From: Brasenia schreberi
Taxonomy: Eukaryota; Streptophyta; Magnoliopsida; Nymphaeales; Cabombaceae
Direction: 5' to 3'
Assembly: GCA_036023115.1 (NCBI GenBank)
Contig: JAYKKT010000040.1
Location: 2,601,501-2,665,500 of the forward strand
Length of the DNA stretch: 64,000 nt
Shown: in pieces, positions 1 to 11,703 of the stretch
How positions within the stretch are numbered: the first letter of the stretch is position 1
Layout of the letters: each line of letters opens with the position of its first letter
The notes under the pieces: model-generated
Database searches by the model: none
What the model was told of the DNA's origin: nothing
Seen by the model: the letters and a program-made list of their open reading frames with translations, nothing else
Made by a program: the position numbers and the translations under genes

Positions 1-2194
1 GCTCCAATGGCAGTAGTAGGTTCTTCACTTCACTAAGGATAAACATGGCCGACTTGAAACCGACCCGACAGTTTTAACCGAAACCCGGACTAAGCCAGGA
101 GCTACTTGAACCAGAACTGGTCATGTCTAACTCAGGATTTTGTTGGTCTAGATCATGTGGCATGTAGACTCTCCTTCAATCCTAAAGAATTTCCTTACAC
201 CTTGAGAGTTGCTCAAAAGACAACAAATTTATCTAAATGGATCCTCTACTTCATGGTTCACGTCAGTTGAACGGACTAGATCCACTTTCGAACCATGGCT
301 CACCTGGCTAGTTGGTCGAGACTTGCAAGATGAATGTCATGAGTTCAATACCTGGAGGTGTACATCTAGCTTCGGCCTTCCCATCGTTTAAAAAAAAGAA
401 AAATACATGACTTTTAAAACGTACATTATATGTATATTTTATATTTATATTCTAAAGCTTGATTAGGCTTGACAATTGCCCGAGCTGAGTATTGTCAAGC
501 TTGAGTTCATGTCGCAAAGAACTCGACCTCAAAAAGATCGTGAGGAGCCAGAGTTTTCTCGAGCCGAGGGTCACTTGCACCATTTCTCCTCATCATGGGG
601 CATGGTCCATCTTTTATGATCAAGTCGGGCAAATCAGGTGGGTTCGGATGTCAAATACGTTCTATCCTTTGCCATTCCTGGACCCTTCTAGATGTTGGTC
701 TCACATATAATATACTTACAATGCTCTTAATCTTTTCTACAGTGAGCCCGTTTTTCTACAGTGGAGATGTCCCCTCATTGTGAGAAATGGACAAAAAAGG
801 ACACTCTTGGCATCATCTTGATGGCCATCCAACCATTGTTTTATGTCGTCACGAGGGCGGCTGTTTCACCTGAAATTCAGAAAACCAATAAAAATTTGTT
901 AGAACATGATTGAATTCATGGCTGTTGTACGTAGTTCGCTTCATCTTAAATGGTTGAGTAGACAATTCTCCTTACCTTACAAAAAAAAACCTTGATTCAC
1001 CAGTGTGTTAATGGATGTGCATAGTGCATGTAAGCTCAATTTCTTTGTCTATTAAGAGAAAGAAAGCTGAAGGTTGGAAAAGAAATTCCAAGAAAAGTAA
1101 TTCCCACACATGGTTGTATGGATATTTTCATGAAAATAAGACATGGAAAATTTGACCTATCACACCATTCGCTATCGTCGAATCGTCACGATGGGAATTG
1201 ATGTGCCTTTCACTGGGTATTATTCAGGTAATGCTCTTGCTAAAGCCACAACTCATGCTTTCCAAATCTATGTACTTAAGGAAGATACACTGTCCTACAT
1301 CTTTCTCAAGGCCACAAAAGAGATGTCAATGCCGGCCGGCCCACGCCCAACCTTTGAAGGGCCACGGGTCGACCCCGAGCCAGGCCCATTTTAACATCTC
1401 CAGTCACAAATTTTGACATCTCCAGTCACAAATATTGGATTTGGACTGCACAGTCTCTAGAGTAAACCTAATTTCACAAACTCTTCTGGTTTATGTTAAA
1501 AAAAGAATCAAACCTAAGCTAGCGATCGAGCCGAGAGAATGAGAGAAGTTTGTAAGGAGCAGAGTTGTTGATTGGTATGATTTTATTTAGTTCTCTGGAA
1601 GCATGGCAAAAAGTTGCCAGCAATGGGATTACTCGAAAAGAGGCAAATCAACTACATTTGAAAAATATTTTCGTTAAAATAAATGCATATAATCTAGATC
1701 TTAAACACAAACTTAGAAATTTAACGAAATCGATCCGTAATTCCAGCAAGATACGGATGCAAAACTTCTATTTTGATTGAAATCAATCTTTTGCAGTATA
1801 GTTTTGATGAACTCATGGTTGAAATTCATCAAAATAACCACAGTTGATAAACGTTCAACAATTTTTTATTCTAAAATTGTTCAAATTAACCATTGGTGCT
1901 TCAACAATTTGGAAGGTCTCACAATAACTGTTATCTCTTCCGTGGATGGATTATTAATATGGGTGGGCAGGCATATTTTAAGTACTGTGCTGTCTGCATT
2001 ATCATTATTATACATTAATGCAGGTATGATTTGAAGCTGCCTTCTTCTCCGAAAGGGGCAATTCGGAAAGATGACAATGATTGACTGCCAACAATCCCCT
2101 CCTAATTGGTTCATATCCCAATAAATGCTACTGTTAGTGATAACGGATGAATGTCCCTCAGTTTTGTATGGAGGGAGCAACAAGACACGTAGTT
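1..2194. other. Intergenic DNA, no gene recognised
   Basis: I see no coding exon with homology I recognise on either strand. The open frames are short and lack splice context or domain motifs. This stretch should have held the first exon of the SPX-MFS gene that follows, but no SPX amino-terminal sequence is visible, so that exon appears lost or unrecognisable. Confidence 0.5.
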
Positions 2195-4441
2195 GTTACT
2201 AGCTATCGCAGTGAGAGCAATGTGTTTTCAAGGATGCTGGATCACCAGGTTTTGCTCTCCAAAGACAAATTCAGTAGTGTTAACATGCATACTTTTGAGC
2301 TTTTATGCAGTTGCTCAGCTGTCACATTATATTGAGTGACATGAAAATGGCATATCTTGATGGAGCTTGTTCCCATGCTGATGTTTGTTATGTTCTCTGT
2401 TCTTAGAAGGTTAATTTCAGTTGCGTTCTTCCTGATCTCAGATTAAGAACACTGTCTTGTTTCTGCTGGAGCAGCAAGGGAATCTTGCAAGACGCATTGA
2501 GAAGCTAGGAGAGCAGCGTGAGATACTTCTACAGCAGGCTTATATTGTTCAAATACATTAACTTCGTGAAGCATATAGTGCTATAGGACAAGATCTTCCA
2601 AGGCTTTTATTCTTCGTTGAGATCAATGCTATTGTCATGAGGACGATTCTGAAGAAAATTGATAAGCGGTTTGGTTATAGATTCACCGATTACTATGTCA
2701 CAAGCCGCTCAAATCATCCATATTCTCAACTTCAGAAAGTCTTCAAGCATGTGGTAATGAACCTAAGTTAATCATCTAGAAAATTAACAGCTTATAAGGT
2801 TTTGGTTCGTCTATTATGCCCCTCCTAGTTTGTGTCTTCTCCCTCGATTATGGTCTAAATAGGAAACCATAATTCTTTTTCTCATAAATTTCTGGGGAAG
2901 GTAAGTTTTGAGTCCTTGTGCAAGGCTGACCAATTTGGAAACATTAATATGAACAGGGCATTGGTGCTGTAGTAGGTGGATTATCTCGAAATCTTGCTGA
3001 TCTCCAATACCAACGGGGAAGCTATGTCTCCATCTATGACGAGCCAGCAATTGCTCTGCAGGTCCTTACTTCTGCTTTGTGATTGCTCTATGTAGGAATC
3101 TTGCATATGTTAGATAGTATGTCCTTTCAACTATTTTTCTCCATAGTGTTTAAATTCCAACGATAAATATTATCATGCGGTATGCAGGATCCTGTGATAG
3201 ATTCAATTAAAACAGCTGTAGACAGCCTTACACACTCGACAAACTTCCTGAAATTTTTAGGGCAGCGAGCACTTATCATTCAAGATGAATTTCTCGCACC
3301 ACCATCAGAACCTCTTGAAGAGCAGAGATAACATTTCATGTCTTTGGTCTTAAACTTAGCAAATACCTTCCTTTATATGGTTAATAACTACATCATCGTC
3401 ACGACTGCAGATGACTACTCAATGAGCCTTGGGGCTAAACCAACAGTATGTGGGGTAATAATTGGGTCAACGGCTGTTGCTCAAGTATTTTCTTGTGTAT
3501 ATTTCAGCGCATGGTCTAACAAATCCTACTTCAGGCCACTTGTTTTCAGTAGCGCTGTTCTTCTATTAGGAAACACCTTATATGAGCTGGCTTATGATCT
3601 CAACTCAATAAGAATACTTCTAATTGGCCGTCTATTCTGTGTTTTTGGTTTCTTAAATTTATCATCTTAGTAATTCTTGAATTTCTGTGCTTTCAGTTTC
3701 GGCAATTCATGCTAATTAACAAATAAGAGTATGTATAGTTAACAGTTAAGTTTTCTTGTCATCTTCTTTAGATGGATTATCTTCCAGAAATAGAGTATTT
3801 GATATTATTTATTGCTTCATGAAAATAACTTAAATGATGCTCATATGGAAGTTTCTTAGATTTAATTTCAAGCTGTCATTATGATAGAATTGGGTATCAA
3901 CCAAATATATATTCTGTGTACGTGCAAAGAAAATGCAGTTTAACTCAGAATCTTGTTAAGTGATATAGGTCTACATTTTTCAATAATATGCTGTCTTTTG
4001 ATGGGATGTTAATTCTGAATATGTTTACAAATGTTTTTCCTCTATATGAACATACTAGAATGCAGTTCATAATCCACGTAAGATCAGGAAAAAGATGTAC
4101 ATTCTATGTATGGAGAAAAAGTGGGTTGAACCTAAAGCTAGGTAGATTGAGAACACAAGTTTTAAATAAGGTATTCAAGAAAAGAAAAAGGCTGAAATGG
4201 TGTACAACTAGAGGCTTTGAATACAATTTCCATGCATGCATTCCATATAAGACTAGGAGATAGTTAACAAGGCATTTTGGGAGGAGTTAGATAGGGTAAT
4301 TCAAAAAATTTCACAAAGACATGATCTTTTTTAGAGGAACCCTAAATGAACATGTGGGCAAAGGAACATTAGGATATCAAGGTATTCATGAAAACTATAT
4401 CTTTGGAAATTGAAATAAGGAATGTAAGGAAATTTTAAATT

Positions 4442-4693
4442 TTACTATGACATGATCTCTTTATAGCTAGCTAATACAATTTTTCATAAAACAACATAAA
4501 CATTTAATTACTTATAAGAGTTGCTTGCCACAAATATGAACTGATTATTTTGCTTGTAGGAGAAATTTTTTTATATGACATATGATCTCTTTATAGCTAT
4601 CTAATACCATTTTTCATAAAACAACGTGAACATTTAATTACTTATAACAATGCTTGTCACAAACACAATTGATTATTTTGCTTGAAGGAGAAA
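4442..4693. repeat. Two diverged tandem copies of about 120 bp
   Basis: The block containing 'tttttcataaaacaac' and 'atttaattacttataa' occurs twice, at about 4442-4563 and 4573-4693, with about 90% similarity. It lies just upstream of the LINE-like coding remains within the pseudogene intron. Confidence 0.75.
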
Positions 4694-4699
4694 AGATGG

Positions 4700-5889
4700 A
4701 TTGTGTTGTAAGGAATGCAAGGTAATTGTAGGAGAAAGCTTAACTACCAACATTGACTTTTAGTTATGGATTTATATGTAAGAAAGTGGGTAAAGAGGCA
4801 AAGAGTACATTGAGCTACTCAAACTAAATGGTAGAACATCAAAAATGAAAATGAAGATAACTTTAAAAAGAAAGTTCTTCAAGGAGATGCTTTGTCAGTT
4901 TTCTAATTTAGCAAATTATATTAAAAAGGTGACAAAATAGGTGTTACGTGAATCTAAGGGAGGTATACTAGTTCAAAAGGAAGTTTGGTGGAGTGAAGCA
5001 ATGAAAGATGAAACTTAGGATGCTTGTAATAAGGCAAAGCAACACGCACAAAAAAATGTTAGTGAAACAAAAGCTAAAACTTTAAAATATTTATATTAAA
5101 AAACTCAATTCAAAAGAAGGTGAAAAAGATATGTTTAGGATAGTCAAGGCTAGAGATATGAAAACTAAGGATCTTGCTTTTGTTGGATGCATAAAAAATG
5201 AGATGAGAGGATTTTAGTGTCAAGTGATGATACAAAAAATAGATGAAAAATTATTTTTACAAGCCTTTTAACAAAAGTATAGCTACTAATCTTAACTTGG
5301 GAGAGCTAATTAAATCAAAATGGTATATAAACAGTACTCTGTATTTATGTATTCAAAGGAACAAAGTCAAAGAGGTTCTTAAAGTTATAAAGATCGATAA
5401 ACCAGTCGGACCCGACAATATTCTTAAAAGTAGGAAAATCTTAAGAAAAATGGGTATCACTTGGCTTACAAGATAAGATATAAAAAAACCAAAGATGCTT
5501 GAGAAATAACACAATTATACTCATGTACAAGAATAAGGGAGACCTTTGTAATTATAAGAACTATTGGGATATCAAGTGGACAGGATATTAAGTAGATGAG
5601 GTAAACTATGAAATTATAGAAAAGAATTATTGAATGTAGGTTGAGATAAGTATCGAGTACAATAGAGAACTAATTTGGTTTCATACCAAGGATATCTAGA
5701 GGCTATATACCTATGGAGACGTCTTATGAATATATTAAAGCCAAAAAGAAGAAACTTCACATGATATTTATTAATTTAGAAAAAACTTATGATAAGGTGC
5801 CATAGAGATACACTTTCAAGAACCTCATAAAAGAAAGTTATCCTATTGATATACATCAATTTTATAAAAGACATATATGATGGTGCACA

Positions 5890-5945
<56 letters not shown>

Positions 5946-6860
5946 ACTCATAAAGGACTTATGGTTTTTTTCGAAGTAATATTAGATTATATAAGGATCA
6001 CCTTCAAGTTTGTATTTATTTAGCTTGATTATAGATGAGTTAACAAAGCATATTCAAGATGAAGTATCTTAGTGCATGTTAGTTAGAGTTGATATTGTGT
6101 TAGTGGATGAATTTAAGGAAAAAGTTAACAAGAAATTAGAACTATGGAGAAGCATTAGAAAGTAAAGGCTTCTGACTTAATAGAACAAACGCTGAATATA
6201 TGGAACACATGTTTTATCATTTGGTGATCATATGGAAATCAAGATCGGCATACATTGCATATTTAGAGCCACTTTTTTAGAGTAATAGGAGAATTGATGG
6301 AAATGCTCCATAGAATTAATTCAGGTTGGTTAGAATGGAGAGGTGCATCGGGTATGTTATGCGACAAGAAGGTTTAACTAAAGTTGAAAGATAAATATTA
6401 TAGAGTAGTTATCTTATATAGTTCTGAGCATTGGGCAATTAATTATGAACATATACAAAAGATGGTCCTGGTAAAATAAAGATGTTGAGATGCATGTGTG
6501 GTGACAGGAGGAAGTATCATATATGTAATGAGGTTATCATAAATACATTGAGAGTGATACCAATAGATTATAAAATTGGGGAAAATCATCTCTGGACATG
6601 TGGAACTAAACAATGAAAATGTTAAAGAGGATGAGGATGACCACATAAATGTTGGAGGAAAACAATTAAGAAAGATATAGCTTATGTTGAGTTAGCCATT
6701 AGTATGGCATAGGATGGAGTTCTATTAAAACAAAGAATCCATGTAGTCGATCCCATCTAGTATGAGAAAAGGCTTGGTTGTTGTTGTACCTTTTTTTGGC
6801 CATTATAGTCATGAACCCATGTAGATGCAATGTATTTGCATTTACCTACAAATAAAGGTC
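4700..6860 (+). mobile_element. Decayed RTE-type non-LTR retrotransposon
   Basis: A broken LINE in the plus orientation. Near 4710 a CKVIVGESLTT-like segment resembles the region between endonuclease and reverse transcriptase. Near 5386-5430 the reading KVIKIDKPVGPDNI matches the RT 'K..K..GPD.I' block. Near 5775-5880 'LEKTYDKVP' and a following YID/FYK-like segment match the RT 'DLEKAYDRVPRE' block. Near 6310-6400 'SGWLEWRGASGMLCDKK' and 'LKLKDKYYR' match the RTE carboxy terminus. The 3' end near 6730-6800 has the typical 'aatccatgtagtcgatccc' and a 'ttgttgttg' tail. Many stops and shifts show it is dead. It sits within the SPX-MFS pseudogene. The 5' boundary is not certain and may lie nearer 4000. 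Confidence 0.82.
5892..5943. repeat. (AT)n microsatellite inside the LINE
   Basis: A pure AT dinucleotide run of about 52 bp interrupts the reverse transcriptase remains at the position following the 'YDGA'-like block, so it arose after the insertion. Confidence 0.95.
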
Positions 6861-6889
6861 AGGTAATAAAATATGTTTTGCTAAAACTG

Positions 6890-7150
6890 AAAAGGAAGAG
6901 TAAAGAACCGGTATCTCAATTGAGAAGGTAGGATCGACCAAATTATAAAGTAGTTTTCACGTTTGAGTACATAATATTGCTATACATCAAGAACCATCCA
7001 TGATGGAATTCCTATATAATGTAAAGAGGAAGAGGAAAACTGTTATAGCAAGTGAGAAGGTAGGAATGACCAATAATCAAGTAGTACACATTTTTAACTA
7101 CATACTCATGCTCCGCTTCAAGAACCAACCATGATAAAGTTTTATTACAA
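6890..7150. repeat. Two tandem copies of about 125 bp
   Basis: Sequence from 'gagaaggtaggatcgacca' to 'aagaaccatccatgatgg' is repeated, diverged, as 'gagaaggtaggaatgacca' to 'aagaaccaaccatgataa'. It lies between the LINE 3' end and the next MFS exon. Confidence 0.7.
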
Positions 7151-8598
7151 TGTATATAGATATGTGGCTTCAACATATTAGGCTGTGGATACTGCAGTAT
7201 CACGCTTATGCTCTCATCTTGACCGACTTTTTCAGTCATTCAATGCTATGTTTTATGAACCTTTTACAAAACAAACATATTCCATGCCTGATTTTTTTAT
7301 CTGTTATTTTAGGGATTCAGATTTAGTACTTCACTGTGTTCATTGTGCTATGAACAATTTCTTTTTCTTGAGAGTTACAGATGGAAGATTATATTTAATG
7401 CATAAAACTGTGGTAATATTACCCGCAGATTCGGATCTGCTAGGGCTGTTTATAGACGGTATATTAGTGGTTGTGTGCGTATCAAAATTCGAATGCAAGC
7501 ATCTGCAGCATTTGTTAATGCCAGCACACTTGGAATGGCCTGCGGTCCAACTCTTGCAGGATTGTTCCAAGCTAATTGCAGGTTTTATTTTCTCTCTATC
7601 AACGAAAACACTTTGCCAGGATGGGTTATGGCCCTGGCATGGTTAATTTATCTATTTTGGTAATGGGTATCATTTAGAGAGCCTTTCTTGAACCGCCACA
7701 GGATAGTTCAGTTAATGACTCCACGACTGGTAATATTTCACCATTTGATCTTCTTATTTCACGAAACTGTTCTTACCCTTTCTTGTTTTCATACGCATGA
7801 TTAACCTACGAAATACATCTGACAGTGACCACGATTGGCACTCAATCAGGATGGACTTGCTCAACCCCTTCTCCCATCTTCAACTGTGGAGAAAATGGAG
7901 ATCAGGAGTTTGAAGGCAGCGAAGAAGCACCAGAAGAGTCGCACAAACCTGCAACAAGTATCGTGTCTGCATATACTTACTCCATCAGTGAAGGCAAGTT
8001 ACTTTTTGCTATTCCTTTCACTTTTTCTGCTACATATTGTATGATCCGCTTTGTAGGTTTACTAACCTCTTCACCAACACTAGGAGCTGAACAACTTGGT
8101 TCTTGTGCTTTGTCTCCTTTTACTTTTTTCAACAACGTGAAGCATTTTTAGTGAAGATTTAATTTGTTTCTTGATGAGTGTCGGTCAGGATCCTGGTTGT
8201 TATAGTGATTATATGTGGTTGAAAGCGACAGAGGGTTCTATTACATATACTTCATTATTCAATTTGTTGAGCATTTAGAACAGTTTGACAGTAGCAGTGA
8301 ATCTTTTATTTCGTATTGCAGGTTCAGTTATTGATATATTTCATGCTCAAATATGCGATGGAGATCTTATTAGCTGAGTCAAGTGTTGTTACAACGTTCT
8401 ACTTCAATTGGTCAATAAGCAAAGTGGCCATATTTCTTGCATGCCTCGGTTTCACTGTATTGCCAGTAAATATAGACATACATTGGAAATATGTTTGAAC
8501 AAAGGTAAAAAAATTCTGTGTATCCTTTATGGTTTCAACAAATGCATTGTTGTGCATGAAAGTGGAAAAGGCTTGGTTAAGCCAAAGGTGAGGAGTTG

Positions 8599-8599
8599 A

Positions 8600-8638
<39 letters not shown>

Positions 8639-8639
8639 A

Positions 8640-8730
<91 letters not shown>

Positions 8731-8748
8731 AGAGAGAGAGAGAGAGAG
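8599..8748. repeat. (ATCT)n-(AT)n-(AG)n compound microsatellite
   Basis: About nine ATCT units pass into roughly 80 bp of AT, then about 22 bp of AG. The frames that appear to encode Ile-Tyr and Arg-Glu repeats here are artefacts of the microsatellite. Confidence 0.97.
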
Positions 8749-8909
8749 CAAGCCATTTGTGCCAAAACATCTTTAAAGATCTTAACCGTTCGGTCACCTG
8801 AGATCAATGGTTGAGTTCTAAATTAATATCCTTTTTGGAGAGAGCATTTAATGCATCAAGCATTATTTTGCTTTTTATTTTAAAGATCTCAACCTTTGAA
8901 TCTCATGAA

Positions 8910-9066
8910 CTATGGTACATGTATGTATGTATTATAAAGAATGATAGACTCTGAGTGGTAATAGATAAAAGGGCACTAGCTGGCGTAGAGCAAAGCTCCT
9001 ATGGTACATGTATGTATGTGTATGTGTGTATTAGAAAGAATGATAGACTGTGAGTGGTAATAGATA
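8910..9066. repeat. Direct duplication of about 60 bp
   Basis: The block from 'ctatggtacatgtatgtatg' through 'gtggtaatagataa' occurs at about 8910-8967 and again at about 8999-9067, with a small expansion of the TATG tract in the second copy. Confidence 0.8.
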
Positions 9067-10429
9067 ATGAAGAAAAGCCGAATCTTCCCATTGATGTGTC
9101 CCTTTTCAAAGCCAAGTGAAGTCAGACTTTGCTTTTCAACAATGAAGGGGTGACCCCATGCAGTAAAAATTAAGAGAAGTGATGATGTCTCTGGTTGGGT
9201 GCAATAGTTGAAAGAACAGTAAAACCAAGAAAAGGTCATGCCTTTTCTCTAGGGTTATAAAGACTTTTACTAAGTTGTTTAGTTCACACGATGAGATCCT
9301 TAGGATCCGAAGATTTAAAAGATCTTAGGATGAAGATCGAGAACATATTAAGATCTTACAAATTGGGATCCTACACTTAAGATCAGGATTCGTCAATCTT
9401 TAGATGATCGTAAGATCTAAATCAGGATTTTAAGATCATAATCATAGTTGCAGATATAGTTCTAGCCGATTTCTCAAGAAGGTTTTCTTAGGAACTATTT
9501 TACTGTCCAAATAATGAAGAATCCACTCATATCAAGAAATGTCATTACAAGGATTGCGAAAGTATGACTAAATATTTTTCACTATGATCTTTTCTTAGTA
9601 GAGCCAAAACCCCCCACTAAATCACAAGAAGTTCAATTTGCAGGCCATGCCATATCCACGATTATGATTCAAATTAGCTGTCTCATAGAACCAAGTATAA
9701 TCAAGAAAGGATTAGACAATGGTGGCCTGCTCCTTCGTCTTATACCACGATGCTTTGAATTTTGAGGCTTTTCCCCCCCCACTTGCATTTGGACTATGAC
9801 CTCAGTTGTGAATCTATCGCTCCTGTCTCAAGTAATGTCATCAATCACACTCACTGGGTACTTGGGAGAGAGTATGCTTTTAAATGTTACTCTTCTCCCA
9901 TCGTTACTAATATGTGTCTTCTATAGTAGCCACATTTCTTACATATAATTCTCTTTATTGATAGTTTCCCGTTGTCTCAAATGTATATATAGAATTTAAT
10001 AGCTTCCTTCAGATGCCAATAAATACAAATCATCAATATCTTTGGTGTATTTATCTGAATGCAAATTGCTGTTTTTTTCAGACATTTCCCAGTCTGAACC
10101 ATATTTGGGCATATAAATGAAGTAGCATATCAAGGATATTGAAGTCATGAGCTGCTGATTCCCGAGCATGAAAGTTAAGGTCATATTTCGGGTTGACCTA
10201 GACTAGTAAATCTTACCTGAAATCGAGATTGTAACACAAGGACAATGTAGAGGAGGCAAACCTGATAAAGACCCGCCTTCAAGAATCCCAATCAAATTGC
10301 TCACAAATGGTTTGAATTCAAGTCATCGAATTTGAATCCTATATTTGCCACTCACATCTTTACATTCCAGTTCTTTTACGCAGAATAATTTGAGTTTTTT
10401 ACTACCGAAAATAGCAAATGCAAATTTTA

Positions 10430-10735
10430 TATAAAGTAATTTTATGTAATTTTTATTCTTTCGGTTTACTTTTGGCATGAATTCTTTTTGTCATAAATAT
10501 TAAACCTCTTATATTTTATCCTCAAGATCCCAAACTGGAGCCCTAAGGAGTTCTTTGTTGCTTATGATGGCTTCAAATTGTATTTAAACTAATTTTATGT
10601 ATTTTTTATTCTATTGATTTACTTTTTGCATGAATTTTTTACTTCCATAATTCTTAAACCTCTTACATTTTATCCTCAAGATCCCAGACTTAGGCCCCAA
10701 GTAGTTCTTTTCTTGTTGCTTATGATTGCCGTCCA
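10430..10735. repeat. Two tandem copies of about 155 bp
   Basis: Both copies contain 'attttatcctcaagatccca' and 'gttgcttatgat' in the same order with scattered changes. No coding content is seen. Confidence 0.75.
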
Positions 10736-11419
10736 TCTCAAACATAGATAGATGGTAGACAAGGATTGCAGTATACGGCACCAAGTATCCTCATATGGGG
10801 GCCACCTAGGGTAGAGAGAGTGGTCCGACTTGTGCAACCCCAACCCAACCCGACTCATACAGGCCGTGAAATACCTGAACCAATCAGGTTTGGGTTTGGG
10901 TTCAGTGTTGTATGGGGATAAAGTGTCCGACGCATACCTAGCCCCATATATATACGAAACCTATTAAAATAGAGAACCATAAGAAATCTGTCACAACGGT
11001 TCGATCATTGAGTTGAGATGATAAAACATAAATCATTTAACACACATGGTAATATAATATACAAAAGCATTTACTTATTTAATTCAAATATCTATGGTTG
11101 ATTATGCTAATCAAATGGTAGAGATTATTATAAATATGCATGTGGATTAACATTTTCAAACAAATTTCAATAATTAAACTTTAAAAAATAATAACTGAAA
11201 TTTGCTTTCAAAAATTAAAAGTTACTTTTGAATAAAGAATACTTGCAAAAAGTATTTAAGCATAGATAGAGGCTAAAATTTTTCAAATCTACTTAAACAT
11301 CTTTTCCGTTTTAACCAAATGAATAATAGAGATTTTAATAATTAAAAATACTCTTGTATGCACTAAGTGCATTAAATACTTAAATCTTATTGATGCTTAA
11401 GGCTACTGTATCGTCAAGT

Positions 11420-11520
11420 CTAGATTATCACCCCAACGTTCGATCTTATACCCCGTACCCGCCCTATTACCCACCGGTGGAGTAGGGAAAAGAGAACCCG
11501 CCCAATTGCCATCCCTAGGA
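11420..11520 (-). repeat. End of a GC-rich dispersed repeat ('agggatggcaat' type)
   Basis: On the minus strand this reads 'tagggatggcaattgggcgg' followed by further G-rich blocks. The same terminal motif appears at 59468 in plus orientation. The family is common in plant genomes; I cannot assign it to a class with confidence. Confidence 0.5.
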
Positions 11521-11703
11521 CAGTCCCACAAGGAGGGGAGGTCTGGTTTCTGTCGGATCAAAAGATCTTAAAATGGGAATCAAGAACGATTTCTAGAAAA
11601 CCCGCAAGTTCCAACTTTTTCCGTCGCCAACGTTTCGTTCCAGCACCGCCACCGCGCCCTTCATTGAATCCACTGCTTGTGCGATCGGATCTTAGTTGCA
11701 GAT

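Larger units (their letters stand above)
2195..8504 (+). pseudogene. SPX-MFS vacuolar phosphate transporter (PHT5-like) pseudogene
   Basis: Remnant of a plant SPX domain plus major facilitator protein; functional relatives move phosphate into the vacuole across the tonoplast. Recognisable exons: about 2195-2248 (SRMLD motif), 2442-2753 (SPX core with [17 protein letters not shown]), 2957-3061 (GIGAVVGGLSRNLADLQ), 3188-3647 (MFS start with [11 protein letters not shown] and SNKSYF), about 7427-7740 ([30 protein letters not shown]), about 7815-7993 (EGSEEAPEES) and 8322-8504 ([17 protein letters not shown]). The defects are decisive. In-frame TAA codons lie at 2559-2561, 3329-3331 (where relatives have Tyr before HFMSL) and 7661-7663 (where relatives have Leu after YLFW). 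Frame changes occur near 7880-7980 and near 8480. The first exon and all sequence after the NMFEQR segment are missing. The large gap between 3648 and 7427 holds a LINE. The 7993 junction uses a GC donor. Functional assignment is from family knowledge; inactivity is read directly from the sequence. Confidence 0.9.
8505..11640. other. Intergenic DNA with simple and tandem repeats
   Basis: No gene recognised. Contents: a compound microsatellite at its start, a duplicated segment around 8910-9066, a GATC-dense patch around 9284-9450, a tandem duplication at about 10430-10735 and a GC-rich repeat end near 11420-11520. The missing 3' half of the SPX-MFS gene is not here. Confidence 0.5.
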
